Assembly: GCF_015704865.1 (NCBI RefSeq)
Contig: NZ_JADQTO010000007.1
Coordinates: 1 to 64,000 of the forward strand
Direction of reading: 5' to 3'
Length of the DNA stretch: 64,000 bases
Source: Actinoplanes aureus
GTDB lineage: Bacteria > Actinomycetota > Actinomycetes > Mycobacteriales > Micromonosporaceae
The notes beneath the pieces are model-generated. The model was given only the letters and a program-made list of their open reading frames with translations. It searched no databases and was not told the DNA's origin. Position numbers and translations under genes: made by a program. This document shows, one piece after another, positions 15,951 through 24,722 of the stretch (its first letter is position 1; every line of letters begins with the position of its first letter).

Positions 15951-18785
15951 GTGATCGATTCCCCCACTCGCATCGTCTTTCGCGACCCGCAGCAGAAGCT
16001 CGCCACGCGGGTCTCCGACCTTCTGGGCCGGCTCAGCCTGGCGGAGAAGATCGCCCTGCTCCACCAGCATCAGGCGCCGGTACCGCGGCTCGGCATCGCC
16101 GGCTTCCGTACCGGCACCGAGGCCCTGCACGGCGTCGCCTGGCTCGGCACCGCCACCGCTTTCCCCCAGGCGGTCGGCCTCGCCAGCACCTGGGACCCGG
16201 ACCTGCTGCGCCGTGTCGGCACGGCCGTGGGCAGCGAAGTACGTGCCATGCATCACCGTGACCCGGAGAACGTGGGACTCAACGTCTGGGCACCGGTGGT
16301 CAACCTGCTGCGTGATCCCCGGTGGGGGCGCAACGAGGAGGGCTACGCCGAGGACCCCTGGCTGACCGGGGTGCTCAGTACCGCGTACGCGGGCGGGCTG
16401 CGCGGCGATCACCCGTTCTGGCTGCGTACCGCGCCCACCCTCAAGCACTTCCTGGGCTACAACAACGAGACCGACCGCTGCCTCACCTCGAGCAACCTGC
16501 CGCCCCGGGTGCTGCACGAGTACGAGCTGCCCGCCTTCCAGGCCGCGCTCGCCGAGGGTGCCGCGGTCGCCGTGATGGCGTCGTACAACCTGGTCAACGG
16601 CTGTCCCGCGCACCTCAGCCCGCTGATCAACGAGACGTTGCGGTCGTGGACCGAGGACGACGTCATGGTCGTCGGTGACGCCTGGGCGGTGCACAACATC
16701 GCGGGCGACCAGCACTGGCACGACGACCACGTGGCCGGGTTCGCCGCCGCGATCCGGGCCGGCATCGACTGCCTCACCGAGGACCGCGACGCCACCATCG
16801 AGCGCCTCACCACCGCGGCCGCGACCGGCCTGCTAAGCGAATCGGATGTGGACGAAGCGGTGCGGCACATCCTCGCGGTGCGGATCCGGCTGGGCGAGTT
16901 CAACCCGGAGGACGACCCGTACCGGGACATCGGGCCCGCGGTGATCGACTGCGCCGAGCACCGCGCGCTGGCCCGGGAGGCCGCCCGCGCCTCGGTGGTG
17001 CTGCTCAGCAACGACGGCATCCTCCCCCTCGATCCGGCCCGGGCCGGCCGGGTCGCGGTGATCGGCCCGCTCGCCGACGCGATCTTCGACGACTGGTACA
17101 GCGGGACGCCGCCGTACCGCAAGACCCTGCGCGACGGTGTCGCGCGGCGGCTCGGCGCCGGCTCGGTGCTGCACCACGAGGGCCTGGACCGCATCGCCTT
17201 GCGCTGCGCTTCCGGCTTGCTCATCGCCGACCCTTCACAACCCTTGCGCGTACGCGAGAACGACGGCGTACCCGAGGAAGCCCTCTTCGACGTGATCGAC
17301 TGGGGCCAGGAGACGTTCTCGCTGCGGGTGGTCTCCACCCGGCTCTTTCTGGGCGCCGACGGCCTCGGCCCGCGGCCGCACGAGCTGGTCTGCGACCGCC
17401 CCGGACCGAACGGCTGGGAGGTCCGCGAGACGTTCCAGTTCGAGCCCGCGGACGACGGGGTGGTGCTGCGGCACGTGCAGAGCGGGCAGTACCTCGCCGT
17501 GGACGCGGACGGGCTGGTCCGCACCTCGGCACCGGGCCCCGGCGACGGGACCGTGTTCACTGTGGACCTGCTGATCGACGGGGTGGCCGCGGCCGCCGCC
17601 GTGGCCGCCGAGGCGGACGTGGTGCTGCTCGCCCTCGGCAACCACCCGCTGGTGGCCGGCCGGGAGACCGAGGATCGGCGTGACCTCGCCCTGCCCGGGA
17701 CACAGGACGACCTCATGCGGGCGGTGGCGGCCGCCAATCCGCGTACTGTGCTGGTGTTGACTAGCAGCTATCCGTACGCGGTCGGCTGGGCCCGGGAGAA
17801 TCTGCCCGCGCTGCTCTGGTCCTCGCACGGCGGCCAGGAGCACGGCGACGCCCTCGCCGACGTCCTGTTCGGCGACGAGCCGGCCGGCCGGCTCACCCAG
17901 ACCTGGTACACGAGCGCCGCCGACCTTCCCGACCTGCTCGACTACGACATCATCGCCACCGACTCCACCTACCTCTACTACCGCGGCACCCCGCTCTTCC
18001 CGTTCGGGCACGGCCTGAGCTACACCACGTTCCGCTACGAGAACCTGCGCCTGAGCACCGGACGCGCCGGCCCCGCGGACCGGGTGACGGTCACCGTCGA
18101 CGTGCTCAACACCGGCGACCGCACCGGCGACGAGGTGGTGCAGCTCTACACCCGGCAGCAGCGCTCCCGTGTCAAGCAGCCGATTCGCCGGCTGCGCGGC
18201 TTCCGGCGGATCCGGCTGGCACCCGGCGAGCGCACCACGGTGATGATGCGGCTGTCCGTCGCCGACCTCGCCTTCTGGGACGTCACCCGGTCCCGCTGGG
18301 TGATCGAGGACGCCGGCCACACCATCGCGGTGGGCCGGTCCAGCACCGACTGGGCGCTCATCGCGACGCTGCGCGTGCGCGGCGAAGTCATCCCACCACG
18401 CTCCCCGCGCACCGGCCTGCGATTGATCGACAACGACGGGTACGACGCGACGACTCCCGTCCCGGCCACGGACGAGCCCGGCGAGGCACTGCGCAGCGTC
18501 TCCCCCGACGCCTGGGCGGTCTTCGACGAGGTCGACTTCAACGGCGGCCACGCCCAGGTGCGGGCCGCCGTCGCGGCCGGTGCTGCGGGTGGTTCGGTCA
18601 CCCTGCGGCTGGACGACCCGCTCGCCGGCCCAGTGCTGGCCGTCCTGCCGGTCCCGGTCGTCTCCGGCCGGGAAGCACTGACCGAGGTCGTCGCCGCGAT
18701 TCCGCCGGTCACCGGCACCCACGACCTGTTCGTCCAGTACGCCCAGGCCGGCATAACGGTCGCCGAGCTCTCGTTCCTGCCCTGA
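15951..18785 (+). CDS. GH3 glycosidase with inserted beta domain and CBM-like tail
   Basis: A 944-residue GH3 enzyme. GTG 15951 is chosen because AAGGA lies seven bases upstream and the 20-base operator at 15907 would otherwise be inside the gene. The TIM barrel spans about residues 20-330, with the catalytic nucleophile near Asp243 in MVVGDAWAV, then the alpha/beta sandwich. About 140 residues (roughly 425-545, holding WGQETFSLR, RLFLGADG and HVQSGQYLAVD) are inserted inside the sandwich and look like a fascin-like beta-trefoil. A fibronectin III domain follows (FPFGHGLSYTTF ahead of it), and the last 100 residues resemble a CBM6-type sandwich. No signal peptide, so it is probably cytoplasmic. 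Substrate likely beta-xyloside or beta-glucoside. Confidence 0.9.
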   Translation: MIDSPTRIVFRDPQQKLATRVSDLLGRLSLAEKIALLHQHQAPVPRLGIAGFRTGTEALHGVAWLGTATAFPQAVGLASTWDPDLLRRVGTAVGSEVRAMHHRDPENVGLNVWAPVVNLLRDPRWGRNEEGYAEDPWLTGVLSTAYAGGLRGDHPFWLRTAPTLKHFLGYNNETDRCLTSSNLPPRVLHEYELPAFQAALAEGAAVAVMASYNLVNGCPAHLSPLINETLRSWTEDDVMVVGDAWAVHNIAGDQHWHDDHVAGFAAAIRAGIDCLTEDRDATIERLTTAAATGLLSESDVDEAVRHILAVRIRLGEFNPEDDPYRDIGPAVIDCAEHRALAREAARASVVLLSNDGILPLDPARAGRVAVIGPLADAIFDDWYSGTPPYRKTLRDGVARRLGAGSVLHHEGLDRIALRCASGLLIADPSQPLRVRENDGVPEEALFDVIDWGQETFSLRVVSTRLFLGADGLGPRPHELVCDRPGPNGWEVRETFQFEPADDGVVLRHVQSGQYLAVDADGLVRTSAPGPGDGTVFTVDLLIDGVAAAAAVAAEADVVLLALGNHPLVAGRETEDRRDLALPGTQDDLMRAVAAANPRTVLVLTSSYPYAVGWARENLPALLWSSHGGQEHGDALADVLFGDEPAGRLTQTWYTSAADLPDLLDYDIIATDSTYLYYRGTPLFPFGHGLSYTTFRYENLRLSTGRAGPADRVTVTVDVLNTGDRTGDEVVQLYTRQQRSRVKQPIRRLRGFRRIRLAPGERTTVMMRLSVADLAFWDVTRSRWVIEDAGHTIAVGRSSTDWALIATLRVRGEVIPPRSPRTGLRLIDNDGYDATTPVPATDEPGEALRSVSPDAWAVFDEVDFNGGHAQVRAAVAAGAAGGSVTLRLDDPLAGPVLAVLPVPVVSGREALTEVVAAIPPVTGTHDLFVQYAQAGITVAELSFLP

Positions 18786-18868
18786 CCAGCCCATGTATGT
18801 CGCACGCCGGGGCCGCGGAAATGTCGGTGTGCCGTGGCAGAGTGGCTGTCGGACCTACGGGAGGCGAT

Positions 18869-19501
18869 GTGACGACGGTCGGGCAGGCATTGGCGTTCGC
18901 GGGTGTGATCGGCTTGGCGGCGGCGTCGCCCGGGCCGGACTTCGCCGTGGTGGTGCGGCGGTCGGTGGTGGCCGGCCGGGGGCACGGGATGCTCGCGGCC
19001 GCCGGGATCGCGACCGGCGTGTTCGTCTGGTCGGTCGCCGCGGCGATGGGGGTGGCCGCGCTGCTCGCCGCCTCCGCGGTGGCCTTCACGGTGGTGAAGA
19101 TGGCCGGCGCCGCATACCTTCTCTGGCTCGGCGTCAGCGCCCTGCTCGCCGCGCGGCGCGGTGGCGGCGGCCTCGACCCGGACGGCCGGCCGCGAGCCGA
19201 GGCGCGGGCCTGGGTCTCGTTCCGCGACGGGCTGCTGTGCAATGTGCTCAATCCCAAGGCCGGCGTCTTCTTCATCGCCGTGCTGCCGCAGTTCGTCCCG
19301 ATGGACGGGGCGACCGCTGACGTTCTCCTGTTTTCGCTGGTCGCGGTGGCCGTCACGGTCGCCTGGTTCACCGTGGTGGCCAACCTCGTCGCGGCCCTAC
19401 GGCGGCTCCTGGCCCGGCCGGCGGTGCGCCGGTCGCTGGACGCACTCACCGGCGCCGTGATGATCGCTCTAGGCATCCGCCTGGCGGCCTCCACCGCCTG
19501 A
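18869..19501 (+). CDS. LysE/RhtB-family amino-acid exporter
   Basis: A 210-residue membrane protein with about six helices. GTG 18869 is preferred because GGGAGG lies four bases upstream and the protein then starts at the first helix (VTTVGQALAF). The family motif AASPGPDFAVVVRRS sits in the first helix pair, and NVLNPKAGVFFIAVLPQF is the conserved mid-protein segment. Members export basic or neutral amino acids, homoserine or small metabolites. The gene is read in the same direction as the GH3 gene, 83 bases after it, but has no evident link to glycan use. Substrate cannot be assigned. Confidence 0.9.
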   Translation: MTTVGQALAFAGVIGLAAASPGPDFAVVVRRSVVAGRGHGMLAAAGIATGVFVWSVAAAMGVAALLAASAVAFTVVKMAGAAYLLWLGVSALLAARRGGGGLDPDGRPRAEARAWVSFRDGLLCNVLNPKAGVFFIAVLPQFVPMDGATADVLLFSLVAVAVTVAWFTVVANLVAALRRLLARPAVRRSLDALTGAVMIALGIRLAASTA

Positions 19502-19595
19502 CACCCCCTCTCCGGACCATCTGGCCCGGATCCCGCCGGCCGGCTGTCGCGTTTGCACCCCGGCCCGGCACGGCTTTGCCGTCGCGCTGAGCGAT

Positions 19596-19630
19596 GCGAT
19601 GCCGGCGGCCGGAGTGGCCGCCGGCATCGC
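19596..19630. terminator. Terminator hairpin between LysE and GH5 genes
   Basis: Perfect 15-base arms starting GCGATGCCGGCGG around a GGAGT loop, five bases from the end of the GH5 gene read on the minus strand and beyond the convergent LysE gene. Confidence 0.85.
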
Positions 19631-19634
19631 GTGG

Positions 19635-21329
19635 TCAGCCGGCGAGCGTGCCGGTCACCTCGGTGCCGGAGCGGGTGACCTGGTAGGTCACGATCTCGCC
19701 ACTCCAGAAGTAGAACTTCAGCGTGACCGGGGCCCCATCGGTGACCTCGGCGAAGAACTCGGGCGTCAGCTTGATGGTGCCCGCGGCGTAGTCCGGGGCG
19801 AACGCCCGGTCGAACTCCTTGTACGGCGTCCAGCCGTGCGGGCCGGCGTTGCCGCCGTCCGCGTAGGTGGCCGTCATGGTGGCGAGACGGTCACCGTTGA
19901 AGGCGGTCGGCACGGCGAACGACGCGGTCGTCCCGGTGGCGGCGGTGACCACCGGGGTGTCGTAACTGACCACGTCGAGCCGCCACGGGACGCCCCGGGA
20001 GAACCGGAGTGACAGCGACGCGCGTACGCCGTACCCCGCGGTCTTCGTCAGTCGCGAGAGCAACCCGGCGGTGAGCGTGAGCTGATCGCCGGAGACCGTG
20101 TAGTCGGGGCCACGCCGCAGCGTGACGTTGCCGAGCCGGACGTGGGTGAAGCCGGTGGTGTTCAGGTTCAGCGTGATGGTCTGCGCGGTCACCGGCGCGG
20201 AGCGCCGGACGAAGACCAGGTCGCTGGCGGCGGTGCCGGAGCGGGTCCGCCAGCTGGAGCTGATCTGGGCGAACAGCTCCGGGTCGCGCCAGACCCCGGC
20301 GGTACGGTCGAAGTGCTGGCCGTTGTCCCACAGCATGGTGGCGACGTTGCGAGCCCGCGCCTGCGCCCCGAAGAGCTCGAAGAACTTGAGCTTCTCACCC
20401 TGTTCGATGGTGCCGGTGTGCCGGTCGAAGCCGAGCAGGCCGTACTCACCGATGACCACCGGGATGCCCTTCGCGACGAAGGACGTGTGGGTCCGCGTGA
20501 ACATGTCGAGCAGGTCCTGCTGCGCGGTGGCGTCGAACCGGTAGCCGCCGGCCACGTTGACGCTGAATGGCCAGTACCCGTAGAAGTGCACGGTCGCGAT
20601 CAGGTTCGGGTCGTTCAATGCGGTGAACGTCGCGGTGAGGTTGTCCAGGTGGACCTGGTCGGACGAGGTGTGCAGGGTGGGCAACACGAGCAGGCGCGTG
20701 GCGTTGCCGCCGCCGGTGCCGCGCACGATCCGGTGGAAGGACGTGTTCAGCTCGGCCAGGAGCGCGGCAGCGTCACCACCGTTGAACTGCGGCTCGTTGA
20801 CGCTCTCCAGGACCAGCCGCGGCGACGCGTCGCGGAAGGCCGCGGCGACCTGGGTCCAGATCGCGTTGTAGCGGGCCAGCACGGTGTCGTGGTCGCTGGG
20901 CATGCTGTTGATCCACTGCCACGAGTCGTGATGGATGTTGAGCATCACGTAGAAGCCGTCGTCGAGGGCCCAGCCCACGACCTCCTTGACCCGCTCCAGA
21001 TACGCCGGGTCGATGGTGTAGTCGGGCGCCGGCCCCTGGTGCTGTCCCCAGGTGACCGGGATGCGGATGCTCTTGAAGCCCTGGGCACGGATGCCGTCCA
21101 GCAGTTCCGGGGTGACGCGCGGGTTACCCCACGACGTCTCGTCGGCCCCGGTCGAGTCGAAGGTGTTGCCCAGATTCCAGCCGGGCTGCATGGCGGCCAC
21201 CGCCTGGGCGGGGGTGCGTACCGGCTCGCGCGCGGGGGCGGCCTGGGCTCCGCCGGCGGTGAGGCCGATTCCGGTGATCAAGGCGAGGACGAGGCCGACG
21301 CCCCGCCACCTGCCGAGTGAACGCGACAT
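19635..21329 (-). CDS. Secreted GH5 endoglucanase with CBM_X2
   Basis: A 564-residue secreted enzyme. Residues 1-30 are a signal peptide ending TAGGAQA-A. The GH5 barrel covers about 40-365, with acid/base Glu179 in LESVNEPQF and nucleophile Glu295 in VVIGEYGLLG; NIHHDSW and VHFYGYWPF are further family motifs. From about 375 to 460 a CBM_X2 immunoglobulin-like module follows (SDLVFVRRSAPVTAQTITL, LTLTAGLLSRL), and the last 100 residues are another beta domain (FAVPTAFNGDRLATM). It cleaves beta-1,4-glucan or xyloglucan outside the cell and would feed the importer. Its promoter carries a CebR-type box and the operator shared with GH42/GH95. Confidence 0.93.
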   Translation of the reverse strand: MSRSLGRWRGVGLVLALITGIGLTAGGAQAAPAREPVRTPAQAVAAMQPGWNLGNTFDSTGADETSWGNPRVTPELLDGIRAQGFKSIRIPVTWGQHQGPAPDYTIDPAYLERVKEVVGWALDDGFYVMLNIHHDSWQWINSMPSDHDTVLARYNAIWTQVAAAFRDASPRLVLESVNEPQFNGGDAAALLAELNTSFHRIVRGTGGGNATRLLVLPTLHTSSDQVHLDNLTATFTALNDPNLIATVHFYGYWPFSVNVAGGYRFDATAQQDLLDMFTRTHTSFVAKGIPVVIGEYGLLGFDRHTGTIEQGEKLKFFELFGAQARARNVATMLWDNGQHFDRTAGVWRDPELFAQISSSWRTRSGTAASDLVFVRRSAPVTAQTITLNLNTTGFTHVRLGNVTLRRGPDYTVSGDQLTLTAGLLSRLTKTAGYGVRASLSLRFSRGVPWRLDVVSYDTPVVTAATGTTASFAVPTAFNGDRLATMTATYADGGNAGPHGWTPYKEFDRAFAPDYAAGTIKLTPEFFAEVTDGAPVTLKFYFWSGEIVTYQVTRSGTEVTGTLAG

Positions 21330-21371
21330 GACGCTCCTGACGAGGACGCGCGGATGCGGGAGTACGGAACT

Positions 21372-21385
21372 TGGGAGCGCTCCCG
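21372..21385. promoter_or_regulatory. CebR-type box before GH5 cellulase
   Basis: TGGGAGCGCTCCCG differs from the CebR consensus TGGGAGCGCTCCCA only in the last base. It lies downstream of the predicted -10 element of the GH5 promoter, as expected for a roadblock repressor that releases on cellobiose or cellotriose. Confidence 0.8.
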
Positions 21386-21400
21386 CTCTGATCTCGGCAG

Positions 21401-21428
21401 ATTATGTTTGGAGGTCAAACTATGTCAA
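21401..21428 (-). promoter_or_regulatory. GH5 promoter with embedded operator
   Basis: Read on the minus strand: TTGACA (21428-21423), a 16-base spacer, then CATAAT (21406-21401). The spacer is essentially TAGTTTGACCTCCAAA, so the shared operator (21405-21422) fills the RNA-polymerase spacer. Binding would block the promoter directly. Confidence 0.7.
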
Positions 21429-21907
21429 TCGATGGACGCTGCTGTCGCCGGACACGGCGACGGGCCGCCCGGGCGAGCGGGGGATGCGCTCCTCGCCGGG
21501 ACGACCCGTGCCCATCTGACCGCACACCAGGGACCCGCCGTGCCGTCGAAGGTGAACCGCCGCGGCAACGCGCACGATGTTCAACACACGAAGGCCAGTA
21601 CTCGGTGCATTCCACAGAAAGGCTGACTCACGGAATACTGCACTCTTTCCGAAACCGATTCAGGCCCTCCATCTCGAATTACCGCCGGCGGTATCGGCGG
21701 GTATGGTGCCGCTTCTACCTGCAACTTTGCAAGTTGCATGCGAATCTTGCGAACGGCATCCCTCCTAACTGGAATTGGCACGTTAATTTCTTCGCCACGG
21801 ATTGTCGTGGAGCTATTGCGCTTCGTACAGTGATGGTCACCTGTCATCGATCTACATCAGTGCGATGAAGCGGGCAGCTCTGCACGGGGCCCGCGGGGAG
21901 GCAGCTC

Positions 21908-22462
21908 ATGCTTGTCAAAGTCATCGACCAGATCACCGACGGACAGTTGCACGAGGCCGCCTGGAACCTCTACCAGGAAGCGTTCGAGGAGTTGAACACC
22001 CTCGCCGCGCAGCGGCACCTCATGTACCGCTCCGAGTTCGACGAGGTCATGCACGACACCCGGATCGACAAGTACCTCGCCTTGGAAGAGGACGGCAGTC
22101 TCTCCGGCATCGCCTGCTACACCAACAACCTCGATGCCATCCCATTGATCGCGCCGCAGTACTTCGAGCGGCATTACCCGGAGCACTACGCGGCCGGGAG
22201 AATCTGGTACATCGTGTTCGTCGCGGTCAGCCCCCATGCCCAGGGCCGGGAGGCGTTCGCGCAAATGGTCGAGCAGATGTACCTGGTGGCGGCCACCCAG
22301 AACGGCCTGGTCGGTCTGGACATCTGCACCTACAACGACGAGGTGCGACACATGTCCCGCATCTTCCGGCTCATGGTCGGCCGGCTGTGCAACAACAACA
22401 TGCGCTTCAACCGCATCGACCAGCAGTCGTTCTGGCTGTACGAGTTTCCCTCCGCCGCATAG
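21908..22462 (+). CDS. GNAT-like protein of unknown substrate
   Basis: A 184-residue soluble protein starting at ATG 21908, six bases after GGGGAGG. Strand and helix order (DKYLALEEDGSLSGIACYTNN, then RIWYIVFVAVSPHAQGREAFAQMVEQM) resembles a GNAT acetyltransferase, with VSPHAQGREAF in the place of the acetyl-CoA loop Q/RxxGxG/A. The loop lacks the second glycine, so CoA binding is doubtful. No close family is recognised. It converges on a second GNAT gene, and the gap between the two stop codons is only 19 bases. Confidence 0.6.
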   Translation: MLVKVIDQITDGQLHEAAWNLYQEAFEELNTLAAQRHLMYRSEFDEVMHDTRIDKYLALEEDGSLSGIACYTNNLDAIPLIAPQYFERHYPEHYAAGRIWYIVFVAVSPHAQGREAFAQMVEQMYLVAATQNGLVGLDICTYNDEVRHMSRIFRLMVGRLCNNNMRFNRIDQQSFWLYEFPSAA

Positions 22463-22481
22463 GACGGGACGCATTCTCGTC

Positions 22482-23096
22482 TCATGCCATAGGCGACCTC
22501 CACATCGTCCAGAGCGGAGGCCCGTCGGGTAGCTCGATCACGGAGCGGATCTGATAACCGTGCCGCAGGTACAGGTCACGGTTACGGGGATCGTTGGCCT
22601 CCAGGTAAGCCGGGAGGCCGGCGTGGTCGAGCCGGGCGTGATGACGGTCGAGCAGAGCGCTCCCGATGCCACGGTTCTGGCTCCTCGGATGCACGGCAAG
22701 GAACGCCAAGTAGTGGTGCGGCTCGAACGGGTGGTGCGCTTCGATCGCGGCGTCCAGCTGACAGGCCCGATCGAATGCGTCCCCGGCGGCCTCCTTCAGC
22801 CGGCGCTCATAGTCGACCGGCGGCGGAATCAGCGACGTGAACGGGAACCACAGGGCGACACCGGTCAGGCGACCGCTCTCGCCGTCAGCGGTGGCGTAGA
22901 CCTCGCCGTACCGCGTGGCGTGATCGACGAAGATCGCGAAGTAGTGGGGTGCTTCCCGGCGGCGTACATCAGGATCGGCATGTAGCCACCGGGCGACCGG
23001 ACCATCACGCATCGCCTCGGCGACGAGATCGGTTATCTCGTCGGTGTCGACCGGGGTGACATCCCGGATGACCAGTTCCTGGATGGCGTACGTCAT
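22482..23096 (-). CDS. GNAT-family N-acetyltransferase
   Basis: A 204-residue acetyltransferase. The acetyl-CoA loop VHPRSQNRGIGSALLDRHHARL (motif A, RxxGxG) and the following YLEANDPRNRDLYLRHGYQI (motif B) are intact. The N-terminal half carries an insertion (PPPVDYERRLKEAAGDAFDRACQLDAAI) that is common in actinobacterial GNATs acting on small amines or antibiotics. It transfers acetyl from acetyl-CoA to an unknown amine. It lies 24 bases downstream of the APC permease gene on the same strand and may be the last gene of that operon, in which case its substrate could be the transported amino acid. Confidence 0.88.
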   Translation of the reverse strand: MTYAIQELVIRDVTPVDTDEITDLVAEAMRDGPVARWLHADPDVRRREAPHYFAIFVDHATRYGEVYATADGESGRLTGVALWFPFTSLIPPPVDYERRLKEAAGDAFDRACQLDAAIEAHHPFEPHHYLAFLAVHPRSQNRGIGSALLDRHHARLDHAGLPAYLEANDPRNRDLYLRHGYQIRSVIELPDGPPLWTMWRSPMA

Positions 23097-23120
23097 CGGT
23101 TTCCTTTCTCGGTCAAGACT

Positions 23121-24722
23121 TCAGTAGTGATAGCCGCGCGATCCCACCGGTGCCGCCGGGGGTAGCACATCTGGGAACTCGCTCTCGGCCGGCGCGATCA
23201 CCCGTACGTCGGCGCCACGCCCGATCGCCGCGTACACCTCCGGGCGAACGGCACGCATGACCAGCGCCCAGACGAACCCGATCGCCGCCACGCCGAGGTA
23301 GGCCACCGGGAACAGCCAGCGGAACGGTGAGCCGGCCGGCACCTGCAACAGATCACCGAATCCGATGATCGTGGCGGCCAGCACGATGGACAGCAGCAGG
23401 AACGCCAGGAACGGTGCGACATAGGCCCGCCAGACGTTCTCACCGCGGCGATGGTGCTGGAAGAAGGCGATCACCGAGGCGGACGCCGACCACATCAGGA
23501 TCAGCACGCCGAGACCACCGATGGTCGTCAGCCAGGCGAAGAGGTAGAGCAGCGGCTCCGCCCCCGCCGCGGCGTACGCGCTGATCACAGCCAGGGCCAG
23601 CACGCTCTGCGTGATCGAACCGAGCAACGGCGCACCGGTACGCGGATGCGTGTAACCCCAGGCCGACGGAAGCACCCCTTCCCGGCCGAGCGCGAACTGG
23701 TACCGCGCCACCGCGGCGTGGAAGGCGAGCAGCGCCGCGAACACGCTCGTCATGAAGAGGACGTAGCCGACGTCGACGAGCACGGCCGGCAGGTGCGGAC
23801 CGACCAGGGTGAAGACCAGATCGGTCTGATGCTCGGCGGCGACCGCGAGAATCTGGTCCGGCCCGGTGGTCACCGACATCGCCCAGGCCGAGATGCCGCA
23901 CAGCACGCCGGCGAGCAGCACCGCGAGGTGGGTCGCACGGGCGATGGTGCGCTTGGGGTCGCGAGCCTCCTCGGAGAGGACGACGGTGGCCTCGAAACCG
24001 ACGAATCCCGCGATGGCGAGCACCAGGAGCGTGCCCACCACCGGGGTGAGCATCGGCGCCGGGGACAACGTGGCGAAGCTGATCGAGCCGCCCGCCGGGT
24101 TCGAGACCATGACCAGGTCGTAGATCAGCACAATGCTGATCTCGGCGACCAGGAGGACGGCCAGGACCCGCCCGCTCAGGTCGACCCAGAGCACACCGAG
24201 CACGGTGACCAGTGCCCAGGCCACCAGGGCGCACGCGTACCACGACGCCTGCAGGCCGAACTCGGCGAGAATCCCGGAGGCGACCACCCCGAACAGGCCG
24301 AAGAGACCGATCTGCATCAGCGAGTACGCGGGGAGAGCCACGAACGCCGCGCCGACGCCGACCACCCGGCCGAGACCGTGACTGATGTACGAGTAGAAGG
24401 CCCCCGAGTTGACGATGTGCCGGCTCATCGCGACGAAGCCGACGGTGAACAGCGACAGGATGCCGGCCACGACCAGATAGGCGACCGGGACCGCGGTGCT
24501 GCCCTGGATCGCGTAGATGGCCGAGATCGAACCGATGATGACGGTCAGTGGGGCGGCGCCCGCGACTCCGAAGAACACCACGGAGGCGACACCCATGCGG
24601 TTGCTGGCCAGCGCCCGGGTGATGATGTCCGGCTCGCTGGGTCGCTTGCGGTCCACCAACAGCCGCCCGGCCCACTGGTCCATGTTGTGCTGGTGGAGAT
24701 GGTGGCGCCCGACGGAGGTCAT
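23121..24722 (-). CDS. APC-superfamily amino-acid permease
   Basis: A 533-residue membrane protein with about 12 helices, beginning after a cytoplasmic tail of 40 residues. The APC signature near helix 1 is GVASVVFFGVAGAAPLTVI, and helix 6 has GFVGFEATVVLSEEARDPKRTI, typical of amino-acid permeases such as those for GABA or ethanolamine. It is expected to import an amino acid or amine by proton symport. The ATG overlaps the stop of the upstream GPP34 gene (ATGA), so the two are translationally coupled. The GPP34 partner is unusual for this family. The C-terminal tail is Pro-rich and cytoplasmic. Confidence 0.9.
   Translation of the reverse strand: MTSVGRHHLHQHNMDQWAGRLLVDRKRPSEPDIITRALASNRMGVASVVFFGVAGAAPLTVIIGSISAIYAIQGSTAVPVAYLVVAGILSLFTVGFVAMSRHIVNSGAFYSYISHGLGRVVGVGAAFVALPAYSLMQIGLFGLFGVVASGILAEFGLQASWYACALVAWALVTVLGVLWVDLSGRVLAVLLVAEISIVLIYDLVMVSNPAGGSISFATLSPAPMLTPVVGTLLVLAIAGFVGFEATVVLSEEARDPKRTIARATHLAVLLAGVLCGISAWAMSVTTGPDQILAVAAEHQTDLVFTLVGPHLPAVLVDVGYVLFMTSVFAALLAFHAAVARYQFALGREGVLPSAWGYTHPRTGAPLLGSITQSVLALAVISAYAAAGAEPLLYLFAWLTTIGGLGVLILMWSASASVIAFFQHHRRGENVWRAYVAPFLAFLLLSIVLAATIIGFGDLLQVPAGSPFRWLFPVAYLGVAAIGFVWALVMRAVRPEVYAAIGRGADVRVIAPAESEFPDVLPPAAPVGSRGYHY

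Larger units (their letters stand above)
21330..21907. other. Gene-free interval upstream of the GH5 gene
   Basis: 578 bases between divergent genes. The first 100 hold the GH5 promoter and its two operators. From about 21600 to 21860 the DNA is A/T-rich for this genome and contains no open frame with codon bias. No RNA gene is recognised. Confidence 0.5.
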
